Virus record (IMG/VR): IMGVR_UViG_3300043788_000114
Coordinates: 1 to 64,000 of that record
Direction: 5' to 3' (one strand)
Length of the DNA stretch: 64,000 nt
Source: a virus
This document shows positions 16,497 through 26,270 of this stretch, piece after piece (positions within the stretch are counted from its first letter, which is position 1; each line of letters starts with the position of its first letter). The notes under the pieces were generated by a model that did not search any database, had not been told where the DNA came from, and saw nothing but the letters and a program-made list of their open reading frames with translations. Made by a program: the position numbers and the translations under genes.

Positions 16497-17354
16497 ATGC
16501 CTCTTCAGCAAGCTTTGCCGACATGGCTCGCGATCAACAACATGAATTCGGTGTCGCCGTCAGGCAATCTGGATACCCAGACCGGATTCCCTTACGAGGG
16601 CGGCGGATTGAATCCCGGCAACTACTTCGATCTGACCAACGAGGAAGCGGCCAACGCCTCCGACACAGCCAATGGACTTCTCTTCTCCGGACGGTACCGC
16701 TACGTTCAGGTTGACTCGGGAGCCACGGCGGCGAATGTGAAGACAGGCACGGTCGGCTACATCCGCTCCGGATCGAGCGTTGCCAGTGCAGTCACCACGA
16801 ACGCGGGCACCGGTCTGACGAACGGAAGCTACCAAGTGGCGGCAAATCCGGGCAATGGTGGAACTGGCGCGATCCTCGGCATCAACGTTGTCGGTGGCGT
16901 GATTGTCGGAAATCCGACAGTAGTTGCTGCGGGCTACGGATACGTCTCACCGCCAACCTTCACTCTCACGGCTCTCGGCGGCTCGGGCGCGGCAGTTGTT
17001 GCGCAGTTGGGTGTCAGCCAGAATGTGGTCACGAGCGCCGACATCGCGTTGACACCGGCTGCTGGAAACGCCGGTATCGGTCCGGTTCACCCGGTGGTGT
17101 TCCTCAACTCGATCACGCCCGGAAACTTCGGGTTCGTGCAGGAGAGCGGAACGGCCACAGTTCTCGCGGCCTCGGGCGACACGCAGGCGCAAAGCCAGAA
17201 TGCCCTGCCATCGACCGGTTCGGCTGGAGCAATGGTGGCGTCGTCGGCGTCCTACAGTATTCTCAACTTGGGTATCGTGATCGATCCACTGACCACGCCG
17301 CTCGCCAACACGCCGTTCAAGATTCAGATGACCACGCCAGCGTTCCAAGACTAA
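16497..17354 (+). CDS. Head-associated or decoration-like virion protein
   Basis: A 285-residue protein with AAGGAGA before the ATG. The middle (about 98-160) is a Gly/Val-rich beta module with GYGYVSPPTFTL; a module with the same spacing is found in the connector candidate at 18142. The rest is Ala/Gly/Thr-rich with few charges, as in capsid decoration proteins. Its position right after the capsid gene supports a head role. Confidence 0.65.
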   Translation: MPLQQALPTWLAINNMNSVSPSGNLDTQTGFPYEGGGLNPGNYFDLTNEEAANASDTANGLLFSGRYRYVQVDSGATAANVKTGTVGYIRSGSSVASAVTTNAGTGLTNGSYQVAANPGNGGTGAILGINVVGGVIVGNPTVVAAGYGYVSPPTFTLTALGGSGAAVVAQLGVSQNVVTSADIALTPAAGNAGIGPVHPVVFLNSITPGNFGFVQESGTATVLAASGDTQAQSQNALPSTGSAGAMVASSASYSILNLGIVIDPLTTPLANTPFKIQMTTPAFQD

Positions 17355-17372
17355 GGACGGGGAAAGGGACAC

Positions 17373-17696
17373 ATGCTTCTCACACCAATTACGCCGGTAC
17401 ACTACCCAACGCTGGTTGGCGACCGAAAGATCATTGTCGGCAGTGGCAGCGGACCGGCATCGTACAACCAGACGACTGGGGATGTGCTCAGCGTCCAGCA
17501 CTACAACATTGACGCGCCGTTGGGCGGCAGCGAAAGTCTGAGCGGAAACTATGCCGTGGTGCCTCGACCAGTCGGTATCGGCAATGCGCAGGGATGGACT
17601 CTGGACTGGTTCGCACTTCCCGGCTGGACGAGAGTTGCATCAAGCACCAATCTTTCTGCCGAACAAGTGCAGTTGGCAGTGATCGCAGGAACGTAA
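17373..17696 (+). CDS. Small virion protein, possible decoration protein
   Basis: A 107-residue protein, ATG at 17373, with GGGGAAAGGG upstream. It is beta-rich, nearly without Lys and without Cys. It follows the head genes and precedes the connector genes, so a capsid decoration or adaptor role is likely; no family is recognised. Confidence 0.6.
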   Translation: MLLTPITPVHYPTLVGDRKIIVGSGSGPASYNQTTGDVLSVQHYNIDAPLGGSESLSGNYAVVPRPVGIGNAQGWTLDWFALPGWTRVASSTNLSAEQVQLAVIAGT

Positions 17697-17743
17697 ACGA
17701 TTTTTCAACAAGTGTCTGATACCTCCCGGTTGCAGACAAATAG

Positions 17744-17793
17744 ACGCCCTCTGTGTGTGTGCCTCCTCCGGGGCAGCTTACGGAGGGCGTTTT
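17744..17793 (+). terminator. Terminator-like hairpin before basic-protein gene
   Basis: ACGCCCTC (17744-17751) pairs with GAGGGCGT (17783-17790) and is followed by TTT. It separates the head block from the gene at 17825, in the same arrangement as the hairpin at 12919. Confidence 0.6.
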
Positions 17794-17824
17794 GCTAGGA
17801 ACACAATTCGCAAAGGAGAATTTT

Positions 17825-17977
17825 ATGTCAAAGCGTAAGAAGGAAGTTTTGAACCGGCACGATCACAAGGGTCACAAGGTTTCGGCCAACGCGCACGCGA
17901 AAGGCAGTTTGAAGATCAAGTACGCGAAGAAGGCCAGCAAATCAAAGAAGGGATCGCACAAGACATTCATCGGCTGA
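17825..17977 (+). CDS. Small Lys/His-rich basic protein
   Basis: A 50-residue protein from the ATG at 17825 with AAAGGAGAA upstream. It is rich in Lys, His and Ser (HDHKGHKVSANAHAKG, then KYAKKASKSKKGSHK). It resembles the 36-residue protein at 12992 and the 85-residue protein at 32967, and has the same kind of hairpin in its leader. Nucleic-acid binding is the likely property. Confidence 0.65.
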   Translation: MSKRKKEVLNRHDHKGHKVSANAHAKGSLKIKYAKKASKSKKGSHKTFIG

Positions 17978-17988
17978 GGAGTCACGTG

Positions 17989-18132
17989 ATGACAAAGAGA
18001 GTCTCCAGCCGATGCTACATCGGCGCTGGCACGAAGTCCCATGGAAAGACGGACGTGGTGTATAGCAAGGGCGCGCGCACGCGCAAGAGCGGAAACGGCA
18101 AGACATCGCGCAAACGCGTGGCGGGGAAGTAG
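17989..18132 (+). CDS. Small Arg/Lys-rich basic protein
   Basis: A 47-residue protein starting at ATG 17989, after GGAGTCAC. It is basic throughout (KGARTRKSGNGKTSRKR). It follows the similar protein at 17825 within 12 bases, so both are co-transcribed. Confidence 0.6.
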   Translation: MTKRVSSRCYIGAGTKSHGKTDVVYSKGARTRKSGNGKTSRKRVAGK

Positions 18133-18141
18133 GAGTGAAGC

Positions 18142-19386
18142 GTGGCGTTCGGCAACATGATCCAAGAGATGCTCGGTGTCCCCGGCATGAACCGGGGCCT
18201 CGCGGCGACGCGGATCAATGAGGCCTTTACCAAGATACAAAATGAGAACGTCTGGTCGTTCCAGTGCCAGACTGGTGGGTGGCTGACGGCAAATCTTCTG
18301 GGTGGGCCAACGACACAGAGTTCATTTCTCAGCCCCGGCACGATCACGGTCAACCCATTCTCGACGACGATCACAGCGGACCCAGTAGCCACGCTGTGGT
18401 GGACGATGCCGGTCCCATATCCTCCCTTCCTGACGCAGCAGCAAATCCGCGTGCCTCTGTACTCCCTCTACTCGATCATCGCGCTCGGGAATAACGGGAC
18501 GGTAGCCTACGCGACGCTATTGACTGCGGGCTCCGGCCAGACACCGGGAACATATACGGTCCCTGTGATAGATAACGGAGGACCCGGAGCAGGAGCAACC
18601 GTTTCGATAACAGTAAACGCGGATGGTACGGTAACACTTCCTCCGATTGTCACGAATCCGGGAAGCGGATATGTGGCACCGGGGATCAACTTCGCAGAGG
18701 GAGGTATTCCTGCGACGTTTTCTGTAACTCTGATTGCGACCGCGACAATTGACAGGCCATGGATGGAGCCACCGCAGGTAAACGCGAACTACGCTATCTA
18801 CCAAGCGTATTATCCGGCGCTCCCCGGATTCAAACGGTGGTTCAACATCAGGGACACGACCAACGATGAACCGATGAACTGGTACGACCTGACACAGATC
18901 GATCTATCGGAGATTGATCCGCAACGCGAGATATTCGATCAGCCCGAGTATGTGGTTCCGTTTGGAATCGACAACAGGCCGGGGAGCGCGACTCTCGGTC
19001 AGCAACTTTACGAACTATGGCCGCACCCTATTACTCAACTTCCGTATACGTTCATGTGCCAGTGTAACTGGCCGAACCTGCAAAATCCGACAGACACCGT
19101 TCCGTATCCGCTCACTGAAGAGTTGGTGAAGCAGAGAACTTATGAGATGGTCGCATTATGGAAGGAATCACAAAAGGGCGACGATCAAGAGAGAGGTTCT
19201 GGTGCAAATTGGCAGTTCTTGACTAAGGCGCACCACGAGGAATACAAGGACGATCTTAGACAGATTCGAATAATGGATCGTCACCTTATAGAGTTGTATT
19301 TCACTAAGGCCCGAATGAGTGTTCCGTTCAATGCAGGCGAGCCGTTCACGAATACCAACGGAACTGCCAATGTGGGTTATTGGTAA
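18142..19386 (+). CDS. Head-tail connector or adaptor-like protein with inserted beta module
   Basis: A 414-residue protein with a GTG start at 18142; AGGAG precedes it by 8 bases. The N-terminus is helical (MIQEMLGVPGM onward). Residues about 125-190 form a Gly-rich beta insert ending in NPGSGYVAPGINF, similar to the module in the protein at 16497. The C-terminal half is a helical adaptor-like region (TEELVKQRTYEMVALWK, then a long charged helix). Position suggests a tail-completion or gatekeeper protein; this is inference. Confidence 0.6.
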   Translation: MAFGNMIQEMLGVPGMNRGLAATRINEAFTKIQNENVWSFQCQTGGWLTANLLGGPTTQSSFLSPGTITVNPFSTTITADPVATLWWTMPVPYPPFLTQQQIRVPLYSLYSIIALGNNGTVAYATLLTAGSGQTPGTYTVPVIDNGGPGAGATVSITVNADGTVTLPPIVTNPGSGYVAPGINFAEGGIPATFSVTLIATATIDRPWMEPPQVNANYAIYQAYYPALPGFKRWFNIRDTTNDEPMNWYDLTQIDLSEIDPQREIFDQPEYVVPFGIDNRPGSATLGQQLYELWPHPITQLPYTFMCQCNWPNLQNPTDTVPYPLTEELVKQRTYEMVALWKESQKGDDQERGSGANWQFLTKAHHEEYKDDLRQIRIMDRHLIELYFTKARMSVPFNAGEPFTNTNGTANVGYW

Positions 19387-19398
19387 CAAGGAGGATTC

Positions 19399-19800
19399 AT
19401 GCCAGCATATCCCGGTCCCGGACTAGCAGAACTACTGAGAGTCAATCGTCAGGCGTACATGTGGGAGAACGAGGTTCCTCCCGCTGGATTGTATCCCGGC
19501 TCTCTCAGTGTCGCTTATCTTTTGGAGCGCCTCGACTACGCTTCTTATCCGTGGGGTGCTTCCTTTGAGGCATGGTTCTCCGCAGACCCCGGCGCGTTTG
19601 AGATCGACATTGTAGGGGCCAACATCGATCAGCCTCAGAATTACATTCAACTCGGTACGATTACATCGGCGCAAAGTTATGTCCCCGGATTTTTTGTTGG
19701 ACGATGGGACATGCCTTCCAATATCTGGGTAAAGTACGTTGCATCGTACATAGTATCCCTGACAAACGCAGTGGACGTTAAGCTCATGGTGACACGGTAA
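19399..19800 (+). CDS. Small virion protein
   Basis: A 133-residue protein with GGAGGATTC before the ATG. It is beta-rich and aromatic (YPWGASFEAWFSADPGAFEI), a character common in connector and tail proteins. The stop overlaps the next ATG by one base. No family recognised. Confidence 0.6.
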   Translation: MPAYPGPGLAELLRVNRQAYMWENEVPPAGLYPGSLSVAYLLERLDYASYPWGASFEAWFSADPGAFEIDIVGANIDQPQNYIQLGTITSAQSYVPGFFVGRWDMPSNIWVKYVASYIVSLTNAVDVKLMVTR

Positions 19801-21281
19801 TGAAGAACATTTTTGCGGTTATGGTCCTCGCTTTCGCTTCATTGGCTTTTGCTCAAGGGAATCCTCCGCCAGTTGCTTCCTACATACTCAGTGGCGGAAA
19901 ATTTGTTCCCGCCCCGACCACTGCTAGTCTCGGAGCGATTTCCTATAATCCTCCACCAGCGGCCCTCTACTGCTTCAATTCATCGACGAAGAAATGGGTT
20001 CCTGCTGACTCTTCGTGCTTCGGCGGAGGAGGCGGCGGTGGGGTAACGTGGCCTACATCCGGGGATGTCGTTGTCAGTAATGGAACGAATTCGCCAAGTG
20101 GACTAGCACCGGTCAACGGCGATTGCGTTGTGGGAGCCGGAGGAGTATGGACAGTAGGAGGATGCGGCTCCGGCATCAGCGGAGGGACATCCGGTCAGGT
20201 TGCGGTGTTTGGTTCTGCTTCGACAATAACAAGTGGGATTCCTGTTGGTAGCACTGGAAATGACATTCTTCAATTGACTGGAGGACTCATTGCAGCATCA
20301 GTAATTCCAACACCGACAGGCTCAAGCCTTGGAGGAGTCGAATCCAGCAGTGGCGCGACGCACACTTTCGCCAACGCAATGCTTTCGAGTGGGACACTTC
20401 AATATGCCCAACCAGCCTTTACTGACATCAGCGGCAATCTTGGGACTGGGCAAGGACCGACCGCGATAACCAATATACTGTATGACAATGCCGGTACTTT
20501 GCAGGCAGCTACCGGTTCGGAGGTCAACACACTCATCCAAGGGCTCACCGGATGTAACACGGCGAGCAACGTATACACTCCGCAGAGCGGGACATGTGTA
20601 GCCCCGTCTGGAGGAACCAGCGTTACCGCAGCGCCGCCCTACGTCGAGATCGGATCGACCTTTTACGACCACGATTTTTATGCGGTAACCAAACCGGTCG
20701 GTTTTTCCAGCGGGTGCACGTTTAGTTCATCCTTCACATGGCTGAATAGCGTTACGCCGACTACCTGTACAAATGGGACAAACGGCAACGTTCTTATTCA
20801 GACTACTTCCGCTATTGTCGCGTGGGCGAGCGAGTCAGGATCGTCGAGTGTGGAGTGTGTGTTTAATGCAACGAGCAATATGGATTCAGGATTCGTGGGC
20901 TCTGGATGCTGGATTTACGACTCAACCAATGGGAAGATTTACGTTTTGGAGCCGGAGGTAGACGGAACTGGAATCGGATCGTACCAGATGTATCTTGCGA
21001 TCTACACCTGCACGTCACCTTGCACATCGGCGAATCCTTCGTTTAGCTCGAACGCTCTTACGGCCCTTCCGGGAGCGTATGGATTTGGATCGAACGCGCA
21101 TCTTAAATTGTCAGTGGCTTCTACGACTCTTACCGCAGCGATATGCCTCGATGGTGGGGCGAGCGCTTGCAGCCCGCTTATCACTGAGTCGGTCGGAACG
21201 ATCACCAAAGGCGGCTACATGATCAATGGCGCGTCGAGTGTAACGCTTACCGATGACATCATGAGCATCCTCGTCCAATGA
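19800..21281 (+). CDS. Fibre-like protein with N-terminal Sec signal peptide
   Basis: A 493-residue protein. The start MKNIFAVMVLAFASLAFAQ is a textbook Sec signal with an AFA cleavage site. A Gly-rich hinge (about 75-81) and a repeat module (GISGGTSGQVAVFGSAS) also used twice in the next protein follow. The C-terminal half is a Cys-containing, beta-rich domain, possibly a lectin-like receptor-binding part. Tail fibres are normally cytoplasmic before assembly, so a signal peptide is odd; several Cys pairs fit folding in the periplasm. The alternative is a lysogenic-conversion surface protein. Confidence 0.7.
   Translation: MKNIFAVMVLAFASLAFAQGNPPPVASYILSGGKFVPAPTTASLGAISYNPPPAALYCFNSSTKKWVPADSSCFGGGGGGGVTWPTSGDVVVSNGTNSPSGLAPVNGDCVVGAGGVWTVGGCGSGISGGTSGQVAVFGSASTITSGIPVGSTGNDILQLTGGLIAASVIPTPTGSSLGGVESSSGATHTFANAMLSSGTLQYAQPAFTDISGNLGTGQGPTAITNILYDNAGTLQAATGSEVNTLIQGLTGCNTASNVYTPQSGTCVAPSGGTSVTAAPPYVEIGSTFYDHDFYAVTKPVGFSSGCTFSSSFTWLNSVTPTTCTNGTNGNVLIQTTSAIVAWASESGSSSVECVFNATSNMDSGFVGSGCWIYDSTNGKIYVLEPEVDGTGIGSYQMYLAIYTCTSPCTSANPSFSSNALTALPGAYGFGSNAHLKLSVASTTLTAAICLDGGASACSPLITESVGTITKGGYMINGASSVTLTDDIMSILVQ
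20172..20300 (+). repeat. Fibre module repeat, copy 1
   Basis: Encodes a module of about 43 residues beginning GISGGTSGQVAVFGSAS and ending in LTGGLIAASV. Copies 2 and 3 are in the next gene. Protein-level identity is high, while the DNA has diverged, so these are old duplications. Confidence 0.65.
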
Positions 21282-24200
21282 AACTACGCCATGCCATCCC
21301 GTTATTTATTATGGTCGTGATCACCGGACGTGTGTCTGCTCAGACATCAGCGTTCAATGGTTTCTGCTACCAAGGAGGAATTCAGTCTCAGACATCAGGA
21401 TTGCCGTCGTCGAATTTTCTGCTAGGCGTCATCCCGAATTGCACCGTAACGGTATACCTGACCGGCACGACCACGAAAGCTACGATCTATGCGGACGCTT
21501 TAAGCACACATCTCTCGAATCCGTTTAAGGCGAAGATCATCGGTTCGACGGGAGCGGGACAGTGGCTCTTCTATGCTCCGAATGGTCAGACATACGACGT
21601 TGTGATGAGCGGCGGCAATTCTCCTCTCACATATCCATCCCCTGTAACACTCACGGGACTTGGCGGCGGATCGGGAGGCGGCGGAAGCGGGCCTCTAATT
21701 CAGACAAACGGCACGAACAACGTTCTCCAAACGCTGCTCAATTTCCAGAACACGGCAACAGTAAATTTCTCAAATCCGAGCGGAGGAATCGAACAGGCTT
21801 TTTGCAACACCACCAGCGGCGTGGGATCGCTCGGATGCTTCTTCATTCCTCTCACTGGTACCGGGGCTCCTTCGGCATCATGCTCGATCTCGAACGCAAG
21901 CCAGAATTACTATGACATTAACCCCGGAGTCACAAGTCCAACAGTATACATTTGCAAACTTGTCGGATCGTCTTATGCGTGGCAAGCAATTGCCACGGGA
22001 AGCATGGTCTATCCGGGCGCTGGAGTTCCGCTGTCAACAGGTTCAGCTTGGGGAACAAGTTACGCGGTACAAGGAACCGATTCCAAGCTGTTATCGTCTG
22101 GAATAGTTTCCGGAATAGCGGGTGCCTTACTTTGCCTCGACGGGGCAGGCGGTGCTTCGACAGGCGGATGCACCGTGCTAGTTCCAGTCTTTCAACATAA
22201 TGGAACTAACCTTGTCAATCAATCCACGATAAACTTTAATGACACTACGCCAGCACCTCCAGCCGGGTTCACAAACGTCACCTTCCAGACAAATTCTGGA
22301 GGCGCGATCTCTGCTTACGTCCCTACGCAGAACGGTTTTCAGATGCAACAAATCCCGCCACAGTCGGGTCAGTATGTGATCGTTTATGCTACCGCGAGCG
22401 CTAATAGCACCATTGGAGTTTCCGATGCCAACTCATCGAATGTATGGGGCATATTAAGCACTGGGCCACTAGGACTTGGGGGTAACGGAGAAGCAAGCAT
22501 CGTATGGAGCGGATTCACGCTTCCAAGTTATGTTAACCCAGCAAATGTCACTTCCGTATGGGCATCAGCAACATCTGAAAGCGGACCAAATCCACCCGGT
22601 TCCGGAACTTGCTTAGGCGGACCAATCGAAACTAGTACCGATTACAGCTTGTCAATCGCTGCGACAGGAACAGGAATCGGAACTTTCAACCTGATCCCCG
22701 GTGGAGGTGGATCGGTAAAAGGAAATGCGCTAGGCACAACTACAGATGAACTTACCGGGATGACAGGGGCAAATGTCCCATCGATCACAGTAAACGGTAC
22801 TTTACAAGCATCGGGGACATGCGTAGGTTCAAACTACGCTAATATCCCCCAAGTTCTTCTATACGTTTACTACACCGGAACAGCACCTCCAGCGGATAAC
22901 AATGTGATGGTGCAGCCGCCACTACAGTTCGCTGACAACACTCTCAGCATCAGTTCTCAAGCGCATTTTCCGGGAACGTCTTTGGTACCGACGACGATAA
23001 ACGCGCTACCTGATGCGGAGACATCTACCGATTGGTTAGTTCCAATCACAAACGGTGTAAGCTCGACAGATTGTACGACTGGCGGCGGATCGCACTACGT
23101 TATTTGCCAAAGCAATGGTTCATCTTGGTCATCGTATAACGTTTCTGGTGCTGTCTCGTCCGTCTCAAATTCAGATAGTAGCCTCACCTTTTCCCCAACG
23201 ACAGGTGCAGTAGTTGGCTCTCTCAATGTTGCCCACTCAAACACTTGGACAGCAACGCAAACGATGAGTGGACTTGTGCTCAGCGGGATCACCGGCTCTA
23301 CGCAATGCCTTCAGGTGAACTCTGGAGGAACGGTTTCAGGAACAGGATCGGCTTGCGGATCGGGAAGCTCAGGAATTAGCGGTGGAGTGTCAGGTCAGGT
23401 GGCGATATTCGGGTCGGCCACGACCATCACCAGCGGCATTGCGCTTGGCACAACCGGCAGCGACATCCCACAACTAAGCGGTGGACTCCTCAACAATTCA
23501 GTGGTCAATTGGGCGGCTCCGGGTGCCATCGGCAGCGGTACGCCGAATACAGGGTCATTCACGACGCTCGCAGCGAGCAGCACAGTCACATTTCCGGGAA
23601 TCGAAGGCGCGGGTACATATTGCGTTCAAGTGAGCGCCACAGGCGTGTTGAGCAACACCGGAGCGGCCTGCGGGTCAGGGAGCGGAGCAGTCAATTCAGT
23701 TTCAAATTCGGACAGCACATTGGTTTTCTCTCCGACAACCGGCGCTGTAGTGGGTTCCCTGAATCTTGCCAACGCGAATGCGTGGACAGCGCTTCAGACT
23801 TTTGGAACTCATATTTCGATTGGCGGAGTCACAGCAACCGGTGCGACGGGAACAGGCAATGTCGTCTTCTCGGCATCGCCGACACTCACTGGAACCTTGA
23901 TTGCCGCCAATATGAATACGAGCGGTACAGTGACAATGACCGGCATCGAGGCAGCAAGCTCAACGTCGTGCTTGCAAATCAGCACGTCGGGTTCGGTCAC
24001 AAACACGGGTACGGCCTGCGGAGCGGGCGGAAGCGGTCTTTCTGGAGTCAACAAGCAGACGAGCAGCTACACAGCAGTATCCGGAGACAACAACAAAGCT
24101 ATTCCATTCGATTGTTCGTCTACTTGTTCCCTCACATTGCCAACGTCGGTTCCAGCCGCTCCATGGACGGTATTCGCGATGGATTGGGGAGTGACAACAA

Positions 24201-26260
24201 TCTCGATTATACCGACAAGTGGGGCGCACCTCTACGCAGTGAGCGGCGCTGATCTAGGTACCGGAACTCTTAATCCGGGAATGGGGTTATCGATCTGGTC
24301 GGATGGAATCAATTACTTCATCAATCAGGGGGGGATTGTCACCGGTAGCAATGTGGTTCCGGAGTACGTTCAGTCACTATACAATAATAATCCGACGCCT
24401 CCTACAACCATCACTTACACAACGGATGTATCTCCGGGAAGTGCTTTGGTATTTGAGGGATACCATTCTTCTAGCAGTGTAACGGCAACAATTACTGACA
24501 ATCAAGGAGACACATTCAATCTATACAATTACCAGCAGGTAAGTGGTGAGTTTGACTTGAGACAATGGGTAGCCTGCAACGCCAAGGGTGGACCAACTAC
24601 CATTACAACTTCGCTCGCATTCTCTGTTCTATTTGCTTATGAATTTTCTAACGTAGCATCATCTTCGTGCGTCGATGGAAATAATTCAGCGCAAGGGAGT
24701 AACGTCGCATCACTTGGAACAGGATCAGTAACAACCACCGATCCATTCGATCTGATATTTGTTTCTGGAGCAGGTAGAGCTATAAATAGGACGTACACTG
24801 AAGCCAACGGGTACACGGATATACTGACTCTTCCATATTTCGCCAGTGCTCTGAATTATCAGGCGTGGTATGGAATTCAGCCATCAACCGGTTCACTTTC
24901 TGATACGGTTACCTACTTCACATCCGCTGATCCGGGAGGATACTACGCAGGAATTCTCGCTCTCAAGCCAGCGGCAAATACGAATGCTATTATCGAAGGC
25001 GATTTGATCGCAGCGCAACCGAATGGTTCACTTGGAGCCTTGCACGCTGGAGTAGATGGATACGTTCTAACGTCGAACGGTCCCGGAACTATTCCGACTT
25101 ACCAAGCGCCGTCCGGAAGTGGAACAGTGGTACCGTCATCTAGATACGACGCCCCATATTATTCAGCCACGGGTTCCGGAAGTACGCTAACGGGGGTTGC
25201 GATCAACGGGTTCCAATACGATTCGACCTCTGGGGTACCTGCCGCTGCCACTGCTTCTCAGGCCGCTACACTGATTCAGGGTCTTTCTGGGTGCTCTACG
25301 TCAGGATTCGTATTTACGCCAGCAGGAAGCGATTGCATAAATGTCAGCGCGATTAGCGGTGGAGTTTCAGGGGAAGTAGCTCTATTCGGGTCTGCGACCA
25401 CAATCACGAGCGGCGTCCAGTTGGGTACAACAGGCAGCGATATTCCGCAACTTAGCGGCGGTCTACTGGCTACATCGATTCTTCCGAAAGCAACTGCGAG
25501 TGCGTTCGGAGCAGTCGAGGGTGATGGATCAACGATCACTCTTGCCTCCGGTGTCATCAGTTGCACCACGGCAACGACATCGCAGGTAGGTTGCGTAAAG
25601 CCAGATGGCACGACCATAGCGATCACTGGAGGAGTGATCAGCGTCATCTCTCCGGGACTTGGCCTGCCAACGAAGTCATATACATCAAGCCAAACCGCGT
25701 CAAGCGCAGACAATAATTACGAAGTGGTAATGAATTGCAACTCCTGCAATTACACCCTGCCTGCGACTCAGCCATCAACGCAGTGGACAATTGGTTTGCA
25801 ATTCCGTGGCACCGGAGACGCACTGGTTCTGGCTTCAGGGGCCAGCTACAACTCGAATACCAATTCTCCGCAGGTGTACGAAGACCAACTTATCTCAATC
25901 ACTGCCAACCAGCAGACGACAACAGACTACATCGGTCCTAATCTTCTGGCGTCCAGCGCGCCGACGTATACGGCAGGAGCGAGCGTTACTTCTTGCGGTC
26001 AGGCCTCTGGATACACCAACACGAATGATCGCGGTGAAGTAACGATTGTCGGTGGATCGGCCACAACCGGAACGATCTGCACGGTAAACTTCTCGTCTAC
26101 ACTCAACTACGCGCCGGGACTTTGCACGGTTAATCAAAATGGTGGAACCACATTATTCAGTATCGGACATGGAACCGCAAGCACTACCAGCTTCACGATT
26201 ACTGCTGGAATATCCGTTATATCGTCGACTGTTAATGTGGACTACAGGTGTTCGCCTTGA
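21278..26260 (+). CDS. Giant modular fibre/adhesin-like protein with Sec signal peptide
   Basis: A 1660-residue protein, start overlapping the previous stop by four bases. MKLRHAIPLFIMVVITGRVSAQ is a Sec signal with cleavage after SA. Next is an Ig-like domain ending in Tyr/Pro-rich strands, a Gly linker (about 125-135), then a long series of beta modules. These include two copies of VSNSDS...FSPTTGAVVGSLN (near 630 and 810) and two of a GISGGVSG(Q/E)VA(I/L)FGSATTITSG module. It ends with a domain of shape CNYTLPATQPSTQWT. Composition is Gly/Ser/Thr-rich with few charges, as in phage fibres and surface adhesins. Confidence 0.72.
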   Translation: MKLRHAIPLFIMVVITGRVSAQTSAFNGFCYQGGIQSQTSGLPSSNFLLGVIPNCTVTVYLTGTTTKATIYADALSTHLSNPFKAKIIGSTGAGQWLFYAPNGQTYDVVMSGGNSPLTYPSPVTLTGLGGGSGGGGSGPLIQTNGTNNVLQTLLNFQNTATVNFSNPSGGIEQAFCNTTSGVGSLGCFFIPLTGTGAPSASCSISNASQNYYDINPGVTSPTVYICKLVGSSYAWQAIATGSMVYPGAGVPLSTGSAWGTSYAVQGTDSKLLSSGIVSGIAGALLCLDGAGGASTGGCTVLVPVFQHNGTNLVNQSTINFNDTTPAPPAGFTNVTFQTNSGGAISAYVPTQNGFQMQQIPPQSGQYVIVYATASANSTIGVSDANSSNVWGILSTGPLGLGGNGEASIVWSGFTLPSYVNPANVTSVWASATSESGPNPPGSGTCLGGPIETSTDYSLSIAATGTGIGTFNLIPGGGGSVKGNALGTTTDELTGMTGANVPSITVNGTLQASGTCVGSNYANIPQVLLYVYYTGTAPPADNNVMVQPPLQFADNTLSISSQAHFPGTSLVPTTINALPDAETSTDWLVPITNGVSSTDCTTGGGSHYVICQSNGSSWSSYNVSGAVSSVSNSDSSLTFSPTTGAVVGSLNVAHSNTWTATQTMSGLVLSGITGSTQCLQVNSGGTVSGTGSACGSGSSGISGGVSGQVAIFGSATTITSGIALGTTGSDIPQLSGGLLNNSVVNWAAPGAIGSGTPNTGSFTTLAASSTVTFPGIEGAGTYCVQVSATGVLSNTGAACGSGSGAVNSVSNSDSTLVFSPTTGAVVGSLNLANANAWTALQTFGTHISIGGVTATGATGTGNVVFSASPTLTGTLIAANMNTSGTVTMTGIEAASSTSCLQISTSGSVTNTGTACGAGGSGLSGVNKQTSSYTAVSGDNNKAIPFDCSSTCSLTLPTSVPAAPWTVFAMDWGVTTISIIPTSGAHLYAVSGADLGTGTLNPGMGLSIWSDGINYFINQGGIVTGSNVVPEYVQSLYNNNPTPPTTITYTTDVSPGSALVFEGYHSSSSVTATITDNQGDTFNLYNYQQVSGEFDLRQWVACNAKGGPTTITTSLAFSVLFAYEFSNVASSSCVDGNNSAQGSNVASLGTGSVTTTDPFDLIFVSGAGRAINRTYTEANGYTDILTLPYFASALNYQAWYGIQPSTGSLSDTVTYFTSADPGGYYAGILALKPAANTNAIIEGDLIAAQPNGSLGALHAGVDGYVLTSNGPGTIPTYQAPSGSGTVVPSSRYDAPYYSATGSGSTLTGVAINGFQYDSTSGVPAAATASQAATLIQGLSGCSTSGFVFTPAGSDCINVSAISGGVSGEVALFGSATTITSGVQLGTTGSDIPQLSGGLLATSILPKATASAFGAVEGDGSTITLASGVISCTTATTSQVGCVKPDGTTIAITGGVISVISPGLGLPTKSYTSSQTASSADNNYEVVMNCNSCNYTLPATQPSTQWTIGLQFRGTGDALVLASGASYNSNTNSPQVYEDQLISITANQQTTTDYIGPNLLASSAPTYTAGASVTSCGQASGYTNTNDRGEVTIVGGSATTGTICTVNFSSTLNYAPGLCTVNQNGGTTLFSIGHGTASTTSFTITAGISVISSTVNVDYRCSP
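23372..23505 (+). repeat. Fibre module repeat, copy 2
   Basis: Encodes GISGGVSGQVAIFGSATT onward, ending in QLSGGLLNNSV. Same module as at 20172 and 25348. Confidence 0.65.
25348..25482 (+). repeat. Fibre module repeat, copy 3
   Basis: Encodes AISGGVSGEVALFGSATT onward, ending in QLSGGLLATSI. It is preceded, as in copy 1, by a TLIQGL(T/S)GC segment, so a larger unit was duplicated. Confidence 0.65.
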
Positions 26261-26270
26261 GGGGGAAGTG

